NCBI GenBank assembly: GCA_027604005.1
Contig: JADGJT010000163.1
Location: 1-48,546 of the forward strand
Direction: 5' to 3'
Length of the DNA: 48,546 bases
Origin: Dinochytrium kinnereticum
Taxonomy: Eukaryota; Chytridiomycota; Chytridiomycetes; Chytridiales; Chytridiaceae
The translations under genes were made by a program, and so were the position numbers. Shown here one piece after another: positions 32,374-44,047 of the stretch (position 1 is the first letter of the stretch; every line of letters begins with the position of its first letter). The notes beneath the pieces are model-generated. The model searched no databases and was not told where the DNA came from. It worked only from the letters and a program-made list of their open reading frames with translations.

Positions 32374-33098
32374 TTTTGGGGGAGGTACACTCCGGTTGGT
32401 GAGCCTTCTTGGTTATGGACGCCTTGACGCATTTTAATAAACAATCATCGTGCTGCTTCCTGCAGGTAAAGAAAGAAAGAAAGCAAGGCATTTGTCAACA
32501 GCAAGTTGGTGACATTGAACATGGCCTAAACTTGTTTTTTAATGTGAAGGAATTCGTTGCCACAGAGATCCTCGTGCGATAGCAACCTCAGCCGTCGACT
32601 CGTCACCAACGCTTCAACCTCAAACATGGGAGAAAAGGCAGTCGAAAGAGACTTCTTCTTGGTGGCATTTCACCGACAACTTTGCTGTCAAGGAGCTTGG
32701 TTTACCTTCCCTCCCATCGGGCCCGGCTTTCACAGGCGATGAGGGAGGTCGGAAAAGTCTTGCTCATAGTCCTTGCCCATGTATATCCCAAAGGCTTCTT
32801 CTATCTTTGCTTCTTTCCCAGCTGAAATGCTTGAGGTTGGAACGGCAGAGGGGCGTGGGGAGACTTCAGCCTGGACTGACGGGGGTTAATGCGTTCTTTC
32901 ACAAGAGCGTTTGACGAAGCCACACCGTCCATCTCAACGCGAGTATCCTCGAGATATCGCTTTGAGCGGGAGGCCATGTGAAAAAGCTCTGTGGGAGACA
33001 GCACAAAATCCTGTTTGCTTGCGACTGTGCATTTCCTTTACATCCTAGAATTTGCTGTGACGACGACGGTAAACGCCACTGGAGCACTTACAAAAGCA
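32374..33098. other. Intergenic region or unresolved 5' exons of the helicase gene
   Basis: 725 bp. Stretches at 32620-32760 (frame reading SSWWHFTDNFAVKELGLPSLP) and 32890-32977 (frame reading AFDEATPSISTRVSSRYRFE) look coding-like and may be 5' exons of the downstream helicase gene, but I could not join them in frame. No RNA gene or repeat seen. Confidence 0.35.
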
Positions 33099-36000
33099 AT
33101 GCTCCCCCTCCGAGGAAAACAGGCATCTTCAGTCACTGTCGACAGGATCCTCTATTTGCCACGGAAACAACTGTTCACCGAGGAGAGGCCCTTCACGGAA
33201 CTTGCAGCGATTCCAGCCACATTCAACTCGTGGAATGATTACCTACGAGCATTCATAAACCCATGTCTTGAAAACGCCCGTGTCGAGCTGATTCGTGCCG
33301 CAAAGGAGCCCAACCGTACATTCTTTCGAATGCGGATCGTGAAGATGAAGATGATACCACGTCAGAACCTGTGGTTTTTACGGGCCACGAAGACGAAGCG
33401 CTGAAGTTCGGCGACATCTGCTTGGTGTCAAACATAGATAGTTCAGGGCTGCAGAATCCGTACGTGGAGTGCGGCTGGATGGTGGTTCGCAACGTTAAGA
33501 GCATGCCCGACGATAATGAGATTCTATACACGTGTACTGGCTGGAACCTTCCCCAGCCATCCAGCGTAGTTTATTGCTCAGTTTTGGGAACTGCGATACC
33601 TACCGAGAGAGTTTTGGATTCTCTTTGCTCGCCGGAAACACGTTGTCACATCCATTCGAACATTCGTAGTACTGTTTTCAAGGGCCGCAGTGGTTTGGAG
33701 CTTGAATGGGAAGACTTTGACGAGTATCTATTTTCATCGCAGCAATTCAACGGGTTGAATGATTCACAGAGAACGGCCTTAGTGGAGTCGTTTCGGACAG
33801 TTCGGAATGGCGGCATTCAGCTAATTCAAGGTATGCCTCTCCTAGATTGATATGATTCTCTTGCCTATCATTGCACACCAACTAACTTACAACCATGAGG
33901 TCCACTTGGCACCGGGAAAACTCACGCGATCGTCGCGTTGCTCTCTGGCCTTAGCGCCTTCGAAGTCGACAAATCGATACTCCTTTGCGCCCCGACCAAC
34001 GTGGCAATGTCGGACGTGGCAAAGAAGTTTATTGACAAGAGACCTTCGACAATCTCAGATCTTGAAATCTTGATCGTATGCTCGGCAGAACGGGCTCTTG
34101 AACACCTCCCAAAACCTTACCAGGATTTCAACCTTCATTTCCGTGTAAGAAGCGTTGCAATCAAGCTAGATGAACTCCGTATGAGACTTGAGACCGAAGT
34201 TATCCAGTTTGACGACGAGGTGAATGAGGAGAGTACGAGGCTTGAGACCGAAGTTATCCAGTTTGACGACGGACTTAATGAGGAGGATTCTTTCTTGATA
34301 GATAGGAGGCGACTTATTGAAACAAGGTTTTGCAATTTGTACAGAATTGCAAAGGAGTTTCATCCGGTCTTCCTTCACCTGAGTGACTGCGAGGCAAAAT
34401 TGATCGCTGAGGTATATGCTCTTTTGAATCATGGAGTTTCGTCGCATAGTCGTAATCTTGGCAATCAGCCTGCAATGGCAAAAGACCTCATCAAGTGTCA
34501 GGAAGTCTGCCTTAAAATCGCAAGGCTTATCTCCTTTGATAAAAAACGAGACTTGAAGCTCAGGCATGAGACGCAAAAGATTTTTGTTAGGAATCTTCAA
34601 GCATTTTTTCTTCGCAGTGCCCGAGTTTTCTTTTCAACAATCAATGGAGCCATGTCAAAGACGATGTTGAATATTGACTTTAGTGTCGTGGTTATTGACG
34701 AGGCTGCCCAGGTTTGTCCTTAAATTATGTTTTCTGATTTCTCGTTTATGGCACTTGTTTCATAGCCGTACCTAACCTTTGGCTCCTTCGCTGGAAATAG
34801 GCAGTTGAAGCAGAGACGACCTGCATACTTCGAAATAGAGTTGAGGCCGTAATTTTAGTGGGCGACACGAAACAACTTAGCGGGACGGTTTTCTCGAAAG
34901 AATCAATTGAAGTTGGCTACAAGCGGAGTCTGTTTGAGCGTCTCGAAAAGCTGGGTCACCCCGTCCAGATGCTTACGATTCAATATCGAATGCATCCGGA
35001 TATATCAAGGTTCCCCTCGGGAACATTCTATGGGAAAAGTCTCCAGGATAGCTCTGTGGTTCAGGCGAATGTAAAGCCGTGGTATAATCTCTTCCCCCCT
35101 GTCGAGTTTGTGGTTTATAAGCCGACCCAATCTTCCGTCGTCAACGACCAAGGGAGTAGTAGTAATATCGACGAGGCTGAGATGGTCTGCATCCGCCTTT
35201 TTAGCTTTTTATGGACAGTCAAAGACAATTTGACTATTGGAGTAATTTGTCCTTACAAGGCGCAGGCAGAGATATTGCAGAGTATGGTCGAAAGTACCCT
35301 TAACGAGTACAAGAAGAGGATTACGGTCAACACCGTCGATGGCTTTCAGGGACAGGAACGAGATATAATAATTCTTTCTCTTACGAAGACTAGCTATGCT
35401 GGGAGTTTCGTCAACGACGCTCAGAGAACGAACGTATCGATCACAAGGGCAAAGTATTGCCTCTGGGTTTTTGGAGCCTCTAATGCTTTTGAGAATGCGA
35501 AAAGCCATTGGGGGGATTTCGCAAGATACGCAAAATCAATAGGGTTCTATGATCTGCGTCAAAATTTACCGTCTGATATTGATAAGTTCCTAAAGCGTCT
35601 GAGGAAAGACTCTGTCAGCTCTCAAAAACGCCCCGACAAAGGTGAGCTTATTGCGAATCTTCGGCGCTTTGCTCCATATCATTCTTGGAGTGTTATCATC
35701 ACTGAAGACCTCCTGCATGATTTGCGGAACTGTGGAGGGGATGTTCGTTCTTACCTCCTCTCTGCCATTGAAGACATCAAGCTGGGGAGATTCAAATCCT
35801 CAGTAAGGCTTTACCAGAATACTCATCCTGCCGGGAAGTTGTTCTATTCCCGGAGGCTTGATGGTAAGAAGGCCTTGGTCTGGACCATTGAGATTCGACG
35901 AGGTCGGCAAGTTGCTTGCCTCTTGCGGATGGTTCATTCGAGTGGCGTTGCTGAGGTCTGGGAAAGATTCAAAGCCGCGTTTAACCGCCTTTCACCCGAT

Positions 36001-39000
36001 TACGTCGATGTCTGTACTATGAAGGGGGGATTGGTTTCAGAAACCGGTTTCACTCGGCCTCTAGAGGGCGTTAACGTCCCCGATAAGTTTGACTCTTTTG
36101 CAAGGACAGTTTCAGCATCTACAAAAGTCTTTGATGTGACATCGTCAGCGCTGCTTCACTGCCTGCTGCAAGAAACCGAGGAGCACCAAGACCCCAAAGA
36201 ACGGTCTATCGTTTCTCGCCTCTCCCTACCATACCTTCTTGATGATCATCAGGAGGCTGCTATGGATCTCAACGGCTCCGTGGTCATTATCGGACGCGGC
36301 GGCACTGGCAAGACATCGGTGCTGTCGAGAAAACTATCGCTGGTCCATGAGACTTCCATGATAAATGATATGCCACCTCCACGTCAACTCTTTGTGACGC
36401 AGAGTAGAGCTCTTGTAACTGCTATTCGATCCGAATATTTAAGTCTTATGAAGTCTTTTAGACGGGTTCATGAGACGGTTAAAGAAATTGAAACTATCTC
36501 CGAGTCTAATATCATCGAAAAGCCATCTGAGGTTGATAAATCCAGAGGGCATAACGAGGCACCTCAGTTTCTCTCTTTCCTAGATCTTACTATTTTTGTC
36601 GACGATCTTCTTGGAGGAAAGAGGCTTTTTAAAAACGTCGACGACGAGAATCGAGCTGATAGGGAGGCTCTACTGAATGCATCCTCAACTGCATCACTCG
36701 GGATTTCTACAAACGATATCGTGGATTTTCGGTGTTTTGAGCAGGTTTATTACAGGTTCGCATCGGACGACCTGCGCCGAAAGTTCTCCGCAAGTTTTTT
36801 GATGACCGAAATCATGTTCTCTATCAAAAGGGTCGATGACGGTGGACGAAAAAAATATATGTCAAAGACGGAATACGTGGAGCTTGGCTCTCGTACTGAT
36901 GTCAGGGCAGGCTTGCGTGAGCAGATATTCTCATTTTATCTTCGATATGAAGACGAAAAGAGGAAGAGGAACAATATTGATTTACCTGACGTTATGGCTA
37001 ATATTGTGGAGAGGGTTTCGACGTCGAACATTAAAATTCCTCCGATAGACTTCATCTACTTGGATGAAGTACAGGATCTCATGCCAGCCCAATGGCTGTT
37101 GTTTAAATCTTTTATAGGGCCACAAACTCGTTTAACATGTTGCGGAGATCAAGCTCAGGCGATCACCGCAGGGAATCGATTTCGATTTAGTGCGTTGAAA
37201 GATTATCTCTTTAAGGTTTCGGGAGGTCAGGTTCCTGTAGAGCACCAGTTAAGGTTCAACTATCGGACGACCCCGACTATTCTCACGCTGTCAAATTGTG
37301 TTTTAAGCCTCATTCGCCACTTTTTCACGAACGAGATTGATAACATTGCAGATGAGGTCGGGACGGGGTCAGGGATCTTTGTGAAGCCAAGATTATTGCG
37401 CGAGAGCGGCGAGGCTGCTATAAGATTCTTGTTTTCTGAACATCCAGAATTTTCGGCTCATCAGGCTATTCTCGTCCGTGGCCAGGAAGAAAAAAAACGC
37501 CTTGAGGAGATGTTGGCAAAACTTGATTATTCTGCCACTGTCTTGACGGTTTTGGAAGCGAAAGGTCTCGAGTTTAACGATATTGTTCTTTTCAATATGC
37601 TTCAGCATAGCAAGTGTGGGGAGAGTCGGGTGCTATACGGCTTCGACCCCATCTCTGGAATGCGAGTTTCTGCGTTCGATCCATTGAAGCATGGAGGAAT
37701 ATGCCAAATGCTAAAAGAACTTTATGTCGCAGTCACTCGTGCCAAACTTCGTCTTCTTTTTGTTGACGAAAGTGAAGACCGAGAGGTTTACAAGCACCTT
37801 TTTGGTGACGCGCTAGAGTGGACAAGCTTTTCGACAGAGTTACCTATCGCCCAAAACTCCACTAGCACGAAAGAGGAGTGGAATGAGCGCGCTGCTCAAT
37901 ACCTAGCCTCAAATCTATTGAATGAAGCGAGAACGGCTTATGAAAGAGCTGGTAATATTCTTGAGGCGACGAAGATCGGCGCTAAGCTCCTTAGAGAGAA
38001 GTTTGAGTACTCCTTAAGGCCCGAGGACGCTAAAGCCTGTGCAAAGATTTATAAGGAGATTGGAGAGCTGAAGCAGGCCGCCGATCTGCTATTCCGAGTG
38101 CACGAATTCAATGGAGCCGCTGAACTGTACGAAACACTCAAAGATCCTGTGCGCGTGCTTCGTTGCTACAGCGAGGGGAAACTATTCGAGAAGCTTTACG
38201 ATGCAATTGAAAAGCACTCGGATGCAGTTGGGGCTGGCATTGCAGATCGACTGTACGAAAATTGTGCAGCTTACTTTTGCGGATTCAATCCTGTCAGGAC
38301 GATAAAATGCCTGAATGCTATTAGTAATTCTGAAAGAGCTGCAACATTTTTAGAGGCGCGTTTCACAGGGAGAAGTAAGACGGATATTTCTTCAGATATG
38401 TTATTGAGGTTTTACGTCCAAAAAAGCCAACTGAAGCGTGGGCTATTGTTTTTGCATGGTATTGGACGGGACGACTTGGGGTATAAGTTGATTTTTGACT
38501 TTCCAGAAATCGACCAGTCCAAAGCAGAAAAGGAGCAGATAAAAGTGAAGCTTGCATACTTTGATTCGGAACTGAGTGCGACTATCAAGCGGTTCAATGA
38601 GTCAAATACCCTCCTGGCTTTGACTTTTGAGGAGATTGTTGATACGATGCTAGAGGAGGCCAGCAAGCATATCGGGCAGAAGCTCTTTGGTGACGTTAAG
38701 CATTTTAGAGCATCTATCCGAAGCTTCAAACAAGGCGTTAAGGTCACGAGAGGAAGTATAGGGGCTCTCATGGCGTTCATTTTAGTCTCCCGTTTGCTTC
38801 TTTACCTTGGGAATATGCGTAGCCGTTCGAACCTAACGATCATGGTCCTCTGCACTAAGTTCATGAATTGCTTTATGGAGGCCAATACTAGCTACAAACC
38901 CTTGCTTCCTTTCACTCCGAAAGATTCGTTGAAGGGAATGTTGGATTCTAATATTAAGCTGCTGGAAAGGCTACAGAGCATTGAAAATGCCGCATTGAAT

Positions 39001-39561
39001 TGGACAAAGGACGCACGCGAATTTTCATGGTCGGTTCCTGGCTTTTTCAAGGATATCGTACAAAAAGATATCGCTAGGATCGGTGCGGCAATGGTCTTTG
39101 TTTGCAAGCCTCAATTGAAATCCATCCCATCAGCGCTTGTTGAGCCGAAAGTTTTAAATTACAGAGGCCTTCGATTGCCGCTTTTTGATCAGTTCAAAGA
39201 GGTTTATACTTATTTGTTTTCTGCTGAGGGCGGAGTAAGTAAAGACGCACAGAAGGCCTTTTGGGAGGCTGGATTGAATCATTGCGGTTCGTTTATGCTT
39301 ATGAGCTCTTTGGTATCCATGTGTGTGAATGATATTGAACGTTGGGATGACCTGGAAATTGATGCTCTGGCAGCATTCTACAAGCGAGAGTTTAAAGGTA
39401 CATCTTCTCTTTTCCCTCTATTTACCGTATTTTCTTCCTTCTTCCTTTTGGAGTTAACCTTTGTTCGACATTACTGATAATTCATAATGCAAGGCGATAA
39501 CGTTCAAGAACGCCGAAACAGCGTTTTTTGTTTCTCACAAGATCCGTCGATGCTCAAGTAG
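33099..39561 (+). CDS. Tandem SF1 helicase: UPF1/SEN1-like plus UvrD/TRANK1-like
   Basis: Probable ATP-dependent nucleic-acid helicase of about 2050 residues with two unrelated SF1 modules. Model: 33099..33315, 33366..33830, 33900..34711, 34801..39397, 39494..39561. Module 1 (SF1B) has Walker A GPLGTGKT (228-235), DEAAQ (494-498), GDTKQL, QYRMHPDIS, VDGFQGQERD and NVSITRAK. Module 2 (SF1A) has GRGGTGKT (996-1003), DEVQD (1253-1257), GDQAQAI, NYRTTP, LEAKGLEF and VAVTRAK, resembling TRANK1-type helicases. A helical-repeat (TPR-like) region follows (from about 37870). Both ATPase sites look intact. The 5' end is uncertain: two frames are open at 33049-33238, the 50-nt first intron is inferred from a frame change, and no upstream exon could be fixed. 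If the last intron is retained, the protein ends at 39477 instead. Confidence 0.85.
34187..34294 (+). repeat. 54-bp tandem duplication inside the helicase coding sequence
   Basis: Two adjacent 54-bp copies (34187-34240 and 34241-34294) share an identical first 30 nt. They encode LETEVIQFDD followed by a diverged acidic segment. The unit is 18 codons, so the frame is kept. It lies between the Walker A and DEAAQ motifs of module 1, in an insertion that is probably a coiled coil. Confidence 0.9.
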
Positions 39562-39765
39562 TCCGATGTTGCCTTATATCCGTTGCCATTGCATGGCTCG
39601 ACGCGTGCATCTCCTGATGGATGAGAGCAGAGCGTATTGTCAGATACGTTGCAATAAAGATTGCGGTTAGCCTTGGCTCCATCCTCATCTCACAGCGCTG
39701 GATATCGCATCGTCATCGAACAGCTGATGGGTGACAATTTTCTTTTCTTCTCACTTTTCCAACAT
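39562..39765. other. Short spacer between helicase and PPR genes
   Basis: 204 bp holding the helicase 3' end and the PPR gene promoter. The PPR frame is open through the second half, with an in-frame ATG at 39727 that could extend the protein by 13 residues. Confidence 0.5.
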
Positions 39766-42700
39766 ATGAAGGTCCTGCAGACATTGCGATGGGCGAGATC
39801 GCTGCCGACATGGCAGGCCCACCTACCCGTCGTTCGATACATGGGCGTCATGACGGCTTCATCCACCGTTCCCCCTTTGAGGCTGCATCGGCTATCCGCA
39901 TCATCGCTGCTCATGCGGCAACAGCGTGCTCGCATGGCATCCACCGAGATTGCACAAGTGGAAATGGATGCGGAGAGTGGAGCGCCGTCGCTTCCGAGGG
40001 AAACTGAGGCTGCAGCTCAAGGGTTGCTGAATGCACTAAAGGACTTCTCCGAACACCAAATGAAGGCGGAAGACTTTTCTGAGCAGTGCGTGAAGTTGCT
40101 GAAGTCTATACGCGACGGCGAGCCATTGCTGGAGAATTTGACTTCGGCCAACTGGACGGCGATCATGTCGGTACTGGCTTCAGAGGCCTTTTCGCGGAAG
40201 GATGTCAGGCTTAAGGTGTCAACCATGAAGCGAGCATGGTTGCTCATGTCATCAATCAATAGCGGTCCGAAAGTTTCAGATGAATCTGTCGGGATGTTTG
40301 TGCGGACAATGGTTCATGCCGGACGGGTTGTGAACGTTGAAGGAGTGGAAAATATCTATCAAATGTTATTAAATACCCCGGGTATGACCTCGAAACTGAT
40401 GAGGATAGCTTACGTTTCCCTTGGCTTCGGGCTGGCCAAGAACAAAAACTGTATCCTTGGTTGGGATGCCGTGCAGCAGGGATGGAGGCATTTTGTAGAT
40501 CTTAAGGAGAAGTCTGCTTTGCTTGATGACGAACAGAAAATGCTGAGAATGTTCAACAACCACAAAGATTACGATGAGTTCCTTACTTACTTCCTCGAGG
40601 TCAATTATCAGAAGGAGGCTTCCGTTAAGCCAGCGAAGATTCGAGTCCAAGACATTCTTACTCAGAAGGCGAAAGAGGGCCACAAAGTCACCATTCGAAA
40701 CCTTGGGATCCTTGCTCATCTCACTCTTGCGCCAACGGAGATCCGCCAATTTCTGGACGTTATATATAACGAGTATAAGCTGGAGCCAGACAGCGCCATC
40801 TTTTCCAAGCTAACGCGAAATGCCGTTTATGCGGGAGATATTGATCTTGGCTGCGAGCTTCTAGTCCGTGCCGCTAAAACGCCTACGCTGCGTTATCGAA
40901 CGGGAATAGTCAGGCATAGCCTCCGGCACGTCCCAGGCGGTGATGTGAAAAAAATCATGCGGCTTATCAACTCAGCGCTTGAAGTGGACCCGAGCCTGAA
41001 TGATAATGCTGAGCTATCCGCAGAGTTGGTCGAAATTGTAGCATCAAACTGCAAGCCGGGCTCACGAATGGATCAGGCCAAGTTAATTGATGTGTGGGAG
41101 TCGATACCACAGGACACAATTAAAAAACTCCCGGCGGCTACTTTCTGTAAGGTTATTCACGTTCATGTCGAATGCGGTGCCATTCGTCAAGCCTTGGATA
41201 TCTACCGAGAGGGGAGGCCACAGATTCTAGATTACTTGTCAAACCCGCCAGGAAAGGAGGACGTGGCTCCCAGTAAGTCAGAAAGGTCACGCCAACTCTC
41301 GCAGGTAAAGGAGGAGCGGAAGAAAATAATGGCCACTGTTGATAGCCTTCTTCTGGAATGCTGCCATAATATCTCAGTGAGCGCGAAGTCTCTGTATGAT
41401 GAGCTCCGCTTTGTCGGTTTCGTCCCCTCCACAAATGTTTACACGGCGCTTGTGAGCATACTTGGCTACTTTAGTCCTGACGAGATTACGCGCCTCCTTT
41501 CGGAAATGCGTGCCCACAACGTACCCCGCAGCGAAAAGTTTTACACCTCTATCCTTACCATCCTATCAAAGAGCGCCAGAATGGGTGCCACTATTCTTGA
41601 CGAAATGGCGAAAGATGGGATCGCGCCAAATGTCTACACCTATAACGCACTCATATCTGGACTCCTCAAGAATGGGGAGATGCAAAAAGGAAATGAACTG
41701 ATGGAGATGATGAAGAGTCAGGGGATCCAACCGGACGTCGCAACCTTCAATATTCTTTTGGAGGGATGTCTCTCTCGAGGGAAGTGGAGAGAGGCTAATA
41801 ACGTGCTGAATGATATGGCCGCTGCGGATATCAAACGGGACGTCGTTACGTTCAATACTTTGATTAGTGCTCACGGACGCCGAGATGGGGGGGACCCTAA
41901 GCAAGGCAAGGTCCTGTTCGATGCTATGCAACGCCCTCCATACAAGCTGAAGCCCAGCCGGAATACGTTCAATGGTCTCATTCGCTGTCACTTGGCTCTC
42001 AGAGAGTGGGCTGAAGCCGAATCACTCCTGAAAAGTCTCGAATCACATCCGTCCCCGAACATGCGCCCCGATGCAAGGATATACGATACCTACCTCCGTA
42101 ACCTCGCCGACGAGTCTGCGACATCCATTCAGCCTGCCCCATTGGTAGCTCAGATCGATCGTGCCCTATCCTTGATGCAGTCAAGAGGCATCATGGCCCA
42201 GACGACGACCCTATCCGCCCTGATTCGTTCCGCCGGGAAGCGTCAGAATATCGATGACGCGAAGCGGTACCACTCGCTCCTCGCTAGCCAGATGCTTTTC
42301 CCCGACTCAGATGGTGTAAATAGCGCTATGATCTCTGCCTTCGATTCTTGTGGGGACTATGCTGGAGCTATTGCATGGGCAGATTCTCAGGTACCTGGAA
42401 GCGGAAGTGGGCGGGCAGACGTAGACGCGTTAAAGGGAAATGGGAAAGTCATTCGCATTGGTAGGGCGTCGACCTACGCTTTAATGGTCTCGCACGGGAA
42501 GGCAAGGAACGAGCAGCTAGTAGATGCCGTGTGGGAGCAGTTGAAGCGGTTAGAAGAAGTTCAGGCCGGAGTATTAAAGGAGATCAAAGGAAAAGGAGGA
42601 TACGGCATGAATGAGATCAATGTCTTTATCCAGGTCTACAATTACCTGGGGAACCTAGACAAAGCGATGGCAATGTGGAGATCCAGCTTCACTGTCCCCG

Positions 42701-43197
42701 CTATTCGGCCAGAAAATGCAAAATCCGAAGTTGAGCAGACCAGACCAGCCGAGCTAACTACCACCAACCGCGTTGTAAAATCATCTTCAGCCGCTAAAGG
42801 TCTCGTCGACCTCTATGGTGTCGACCGCATCACTGTGTCCTTGATTATCGACACTGTTGGCGCAAATAGTACCCTCCCAGCCCTCCAGTCACTGTGGTCT
42901 GGACTGGTCGCGTCGGGATTCCCGATGGATTTGAATAACTGGATATCATATCTCGAGGCTTTGGCAAGGTTGGGGGCGAATAAAGAGATGTTGGAGTTAG
43001 TAAAGTCGTCGGACGGGATAAGAAGCCAGTTTACCATCACCGAGAAGGTCTTCTGGTCTGTGCTTCCAAATATGAGGGATCGTGAGCGTGCGAGGGAGTT
43101 CTGGGAGATCTTAAAGACGGATTTCCCGGAACTAGAAGGAGGAGTAAGGGTTAAGATGGCCAGATTTTTGACGTCAAATCCTTGGTTAGAGAATTGA
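39766..43197 (+). CDS. Mitochondrial pentatricopeptide-repeat (PPR) protein
   Basis: RNA-binding helical-repeat protein, expected in the mitochondrial matrix to act on organellar transcripts or translation. It is a single exon of 1143 residues from the ATG at 39766, chosen because MKVLQTLRWARSLPTW is a typical basic amphipathic mitochondrial presequence; the upstream in-frame ATG (39727) would mask it. The clearest PPR motifs are NVYTYNALISGLLKNGEMQKG (from residue 622), DVATFNILLEGCLSRGKWREA, DVVTFNTLISAHGRRDGG and SRNTFNGLIRCHLALREW. Weaker repeats flank these. The N-terminal about 250 residues are helical without clear repeats. No endonuclease, SMR or RNA-polymerase domain is visible. It is the only complete intronless protein gene in the window, which stands out beside intron-rich neighbours. 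Confidence 0.92.
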   Translation: MKVLQTLRWARSLPTWQAHLPVVRYMGVMTASSTVPPLRLHRLSASSLLMRQQRARMASTEIAQVEMDAESGAPSLPRETEAAAQGLLNALKDFSEHQMKAEDFSEQCVKLLKSIRDGEPLLENLTSANWTAIMSVLASEAFSRKDVRLKVSTMKRAWLLMSSINSGPKVSDESVGMFVRTMVHAGRVVNVEGVENIYQMLLNTPGMTSKLMRIAYVSLGFGLAKNKNCILGWDAVQQGWRHFVDLKEKSALLDDEQKMLRMFNNHKDYDEFLTYFLEVNYQKEASVKPAKIRVQDILTQKAKEGHKVTIRNLGILAHLTLAPTEIRQFLDVIYNEYKLEPDSAIFSKLTRNAVYAGDIDLGCELLVRAAKTPTLRYRTGIVRHSLRHVPGGDVKKIMRLINSALEVDPSLNDNAELSAELVEIVASNCKPGSRMDQAKLIDVWESIPQDTIKKLPAATFCKVIHVHVECGAIRQALDIYREGRPQILDYLSNPPGKEDVAPSKSERSRQLSQVKEERKKIMATVDSLLLECCHNISVSAKSLYDELRFVGFVPSTNVYTALVSILGYFSPDEITRLLSEMRAHNVPRSEKFYTSILTILSKSARMGATILDEMAKDGIAPNVYTYNALISGLLKNGEMQKGNELMEMMKSQGIQPDVATFNILLEGCLSRGKWREANNVLNDMAAADIKRDVVTFNTLISAHGRRDGGDPKQGKVLFDAMQRPPYKLKPSRNTFNGLIRCHLALREWAEAESLLKSLESHPSPNMRPDARIYDTYLRNLADESATSIQPAPLVAQIDRALSLMQSRGIMAQTTTLSALIRSAGKRQNIDDAKRYHSLLASQMLFPDSDGVNSAMISAFDSCGDYAGAIAWADSQVPGSGSGRADVDALKGNGKVIRIGRASTYALMVSHGKARNEQLVDAVWEQLKRLEEVQAGVLKEIKGKGGYGMNEINVFIQVYNYLGNLDKAMAMWRSSFTVPAIRPENAKSEVEQTRPAELTTTNRVVKSSSAAKGLVDLYGVDRITVSLIIDTVGANSTLPALQSLWSGLVASGFPMDLNNWISYLEALARLGANKEMLELVKSSDGIRSQFTITEKVFWSVLPNMRDRERAREFWEILKTDFPELEGGVRVKMARFLTSNPWLEN

Positions 43198-44047
43198 CTG
43201 AAGGCAGTTTGACCTTTCAGAATTTGTGTTTTGCTTTTTGGATGGTTGACTGCATTGAGGCACATGCCTGCTTTTGACTCGTAACCGCATGTTTTATTTG
43301 TTTCGCTCTTATTCTGGTTTATCTTGCCCGCTTTTTAATATTGGATATGTATTTATGGCATTCATTATTCACTTATAAGCCTTTTTTCTCTCAGTCATGG
43401 TGTTTCAAACGAGGTTCTAATGGAGGCAATAGTATATGATAAAATAATAAGAAGCACTTAACGCTTATGAAAATCTCCCTCGGAATGCCTGAACATTAGA
43501 TTACGCGTATTGAGCTCCTGCTCAGCGGCTCCCACGGCAACACTTGTTGCTCCGAAGCAAGACGCAAACTTTTTAACTTTTTTGGCCAATATCGATTACT
43601 TGGTCTTGCTTTAGCGGAACTTCGGTGCTAACGCCTTCATTCTCTTAACTGCGGTGGGTTGAGGCGGGTAATTGTCCAGCTTCATCTGAAGCTTGCTTGC
43701 TCTCGACAGAATCTTGAGATAGTTCTCTTTGTGGGTCTTTCACGTCCTCCCCACCTGAGTTGGACGCGAAGGATCATTGAAGTTAACGTCAACGGGGATG
43801 GGATGGCAGGCTTTGATGTCAGGGTATAGGCATTGAATCGCGGGATGGAACGCGAGAAGGGTATGGTTTCTACTTCCTTGGCAAGTAGAAGCATTCTTTC
43901 ATCGTTTGCAAGATACGCAATGGTTATTGCATGGTTGAAAATCAAGAATAGACGATTTCTGTTTTATAACGAAGCACTACTGATAGCAAGGTTGTTGTTG
44001 TTTTATTCATACTTCAAGGATTGAGTGACTCTTAATTATTACTGCAT
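43198..44047. other. Convergent intergenic region
   Basis: 850 bp between the 3' ends of the PPR gene and the RalGAP gene. Only short open frames without domains; AT-rich near 43320-43450 and 43950-44050. Nothing else seen. Confidence 0.5.

Noticed and set aside
33099..39561. Helitron or other transposon helicase.
   Set aside because: No Rep/HUH nuclease, no transposase or integrase motif, and no terminal structures were found. Motifs fit cellular UPF1-like and UvrD/TRANK1-like helicases.
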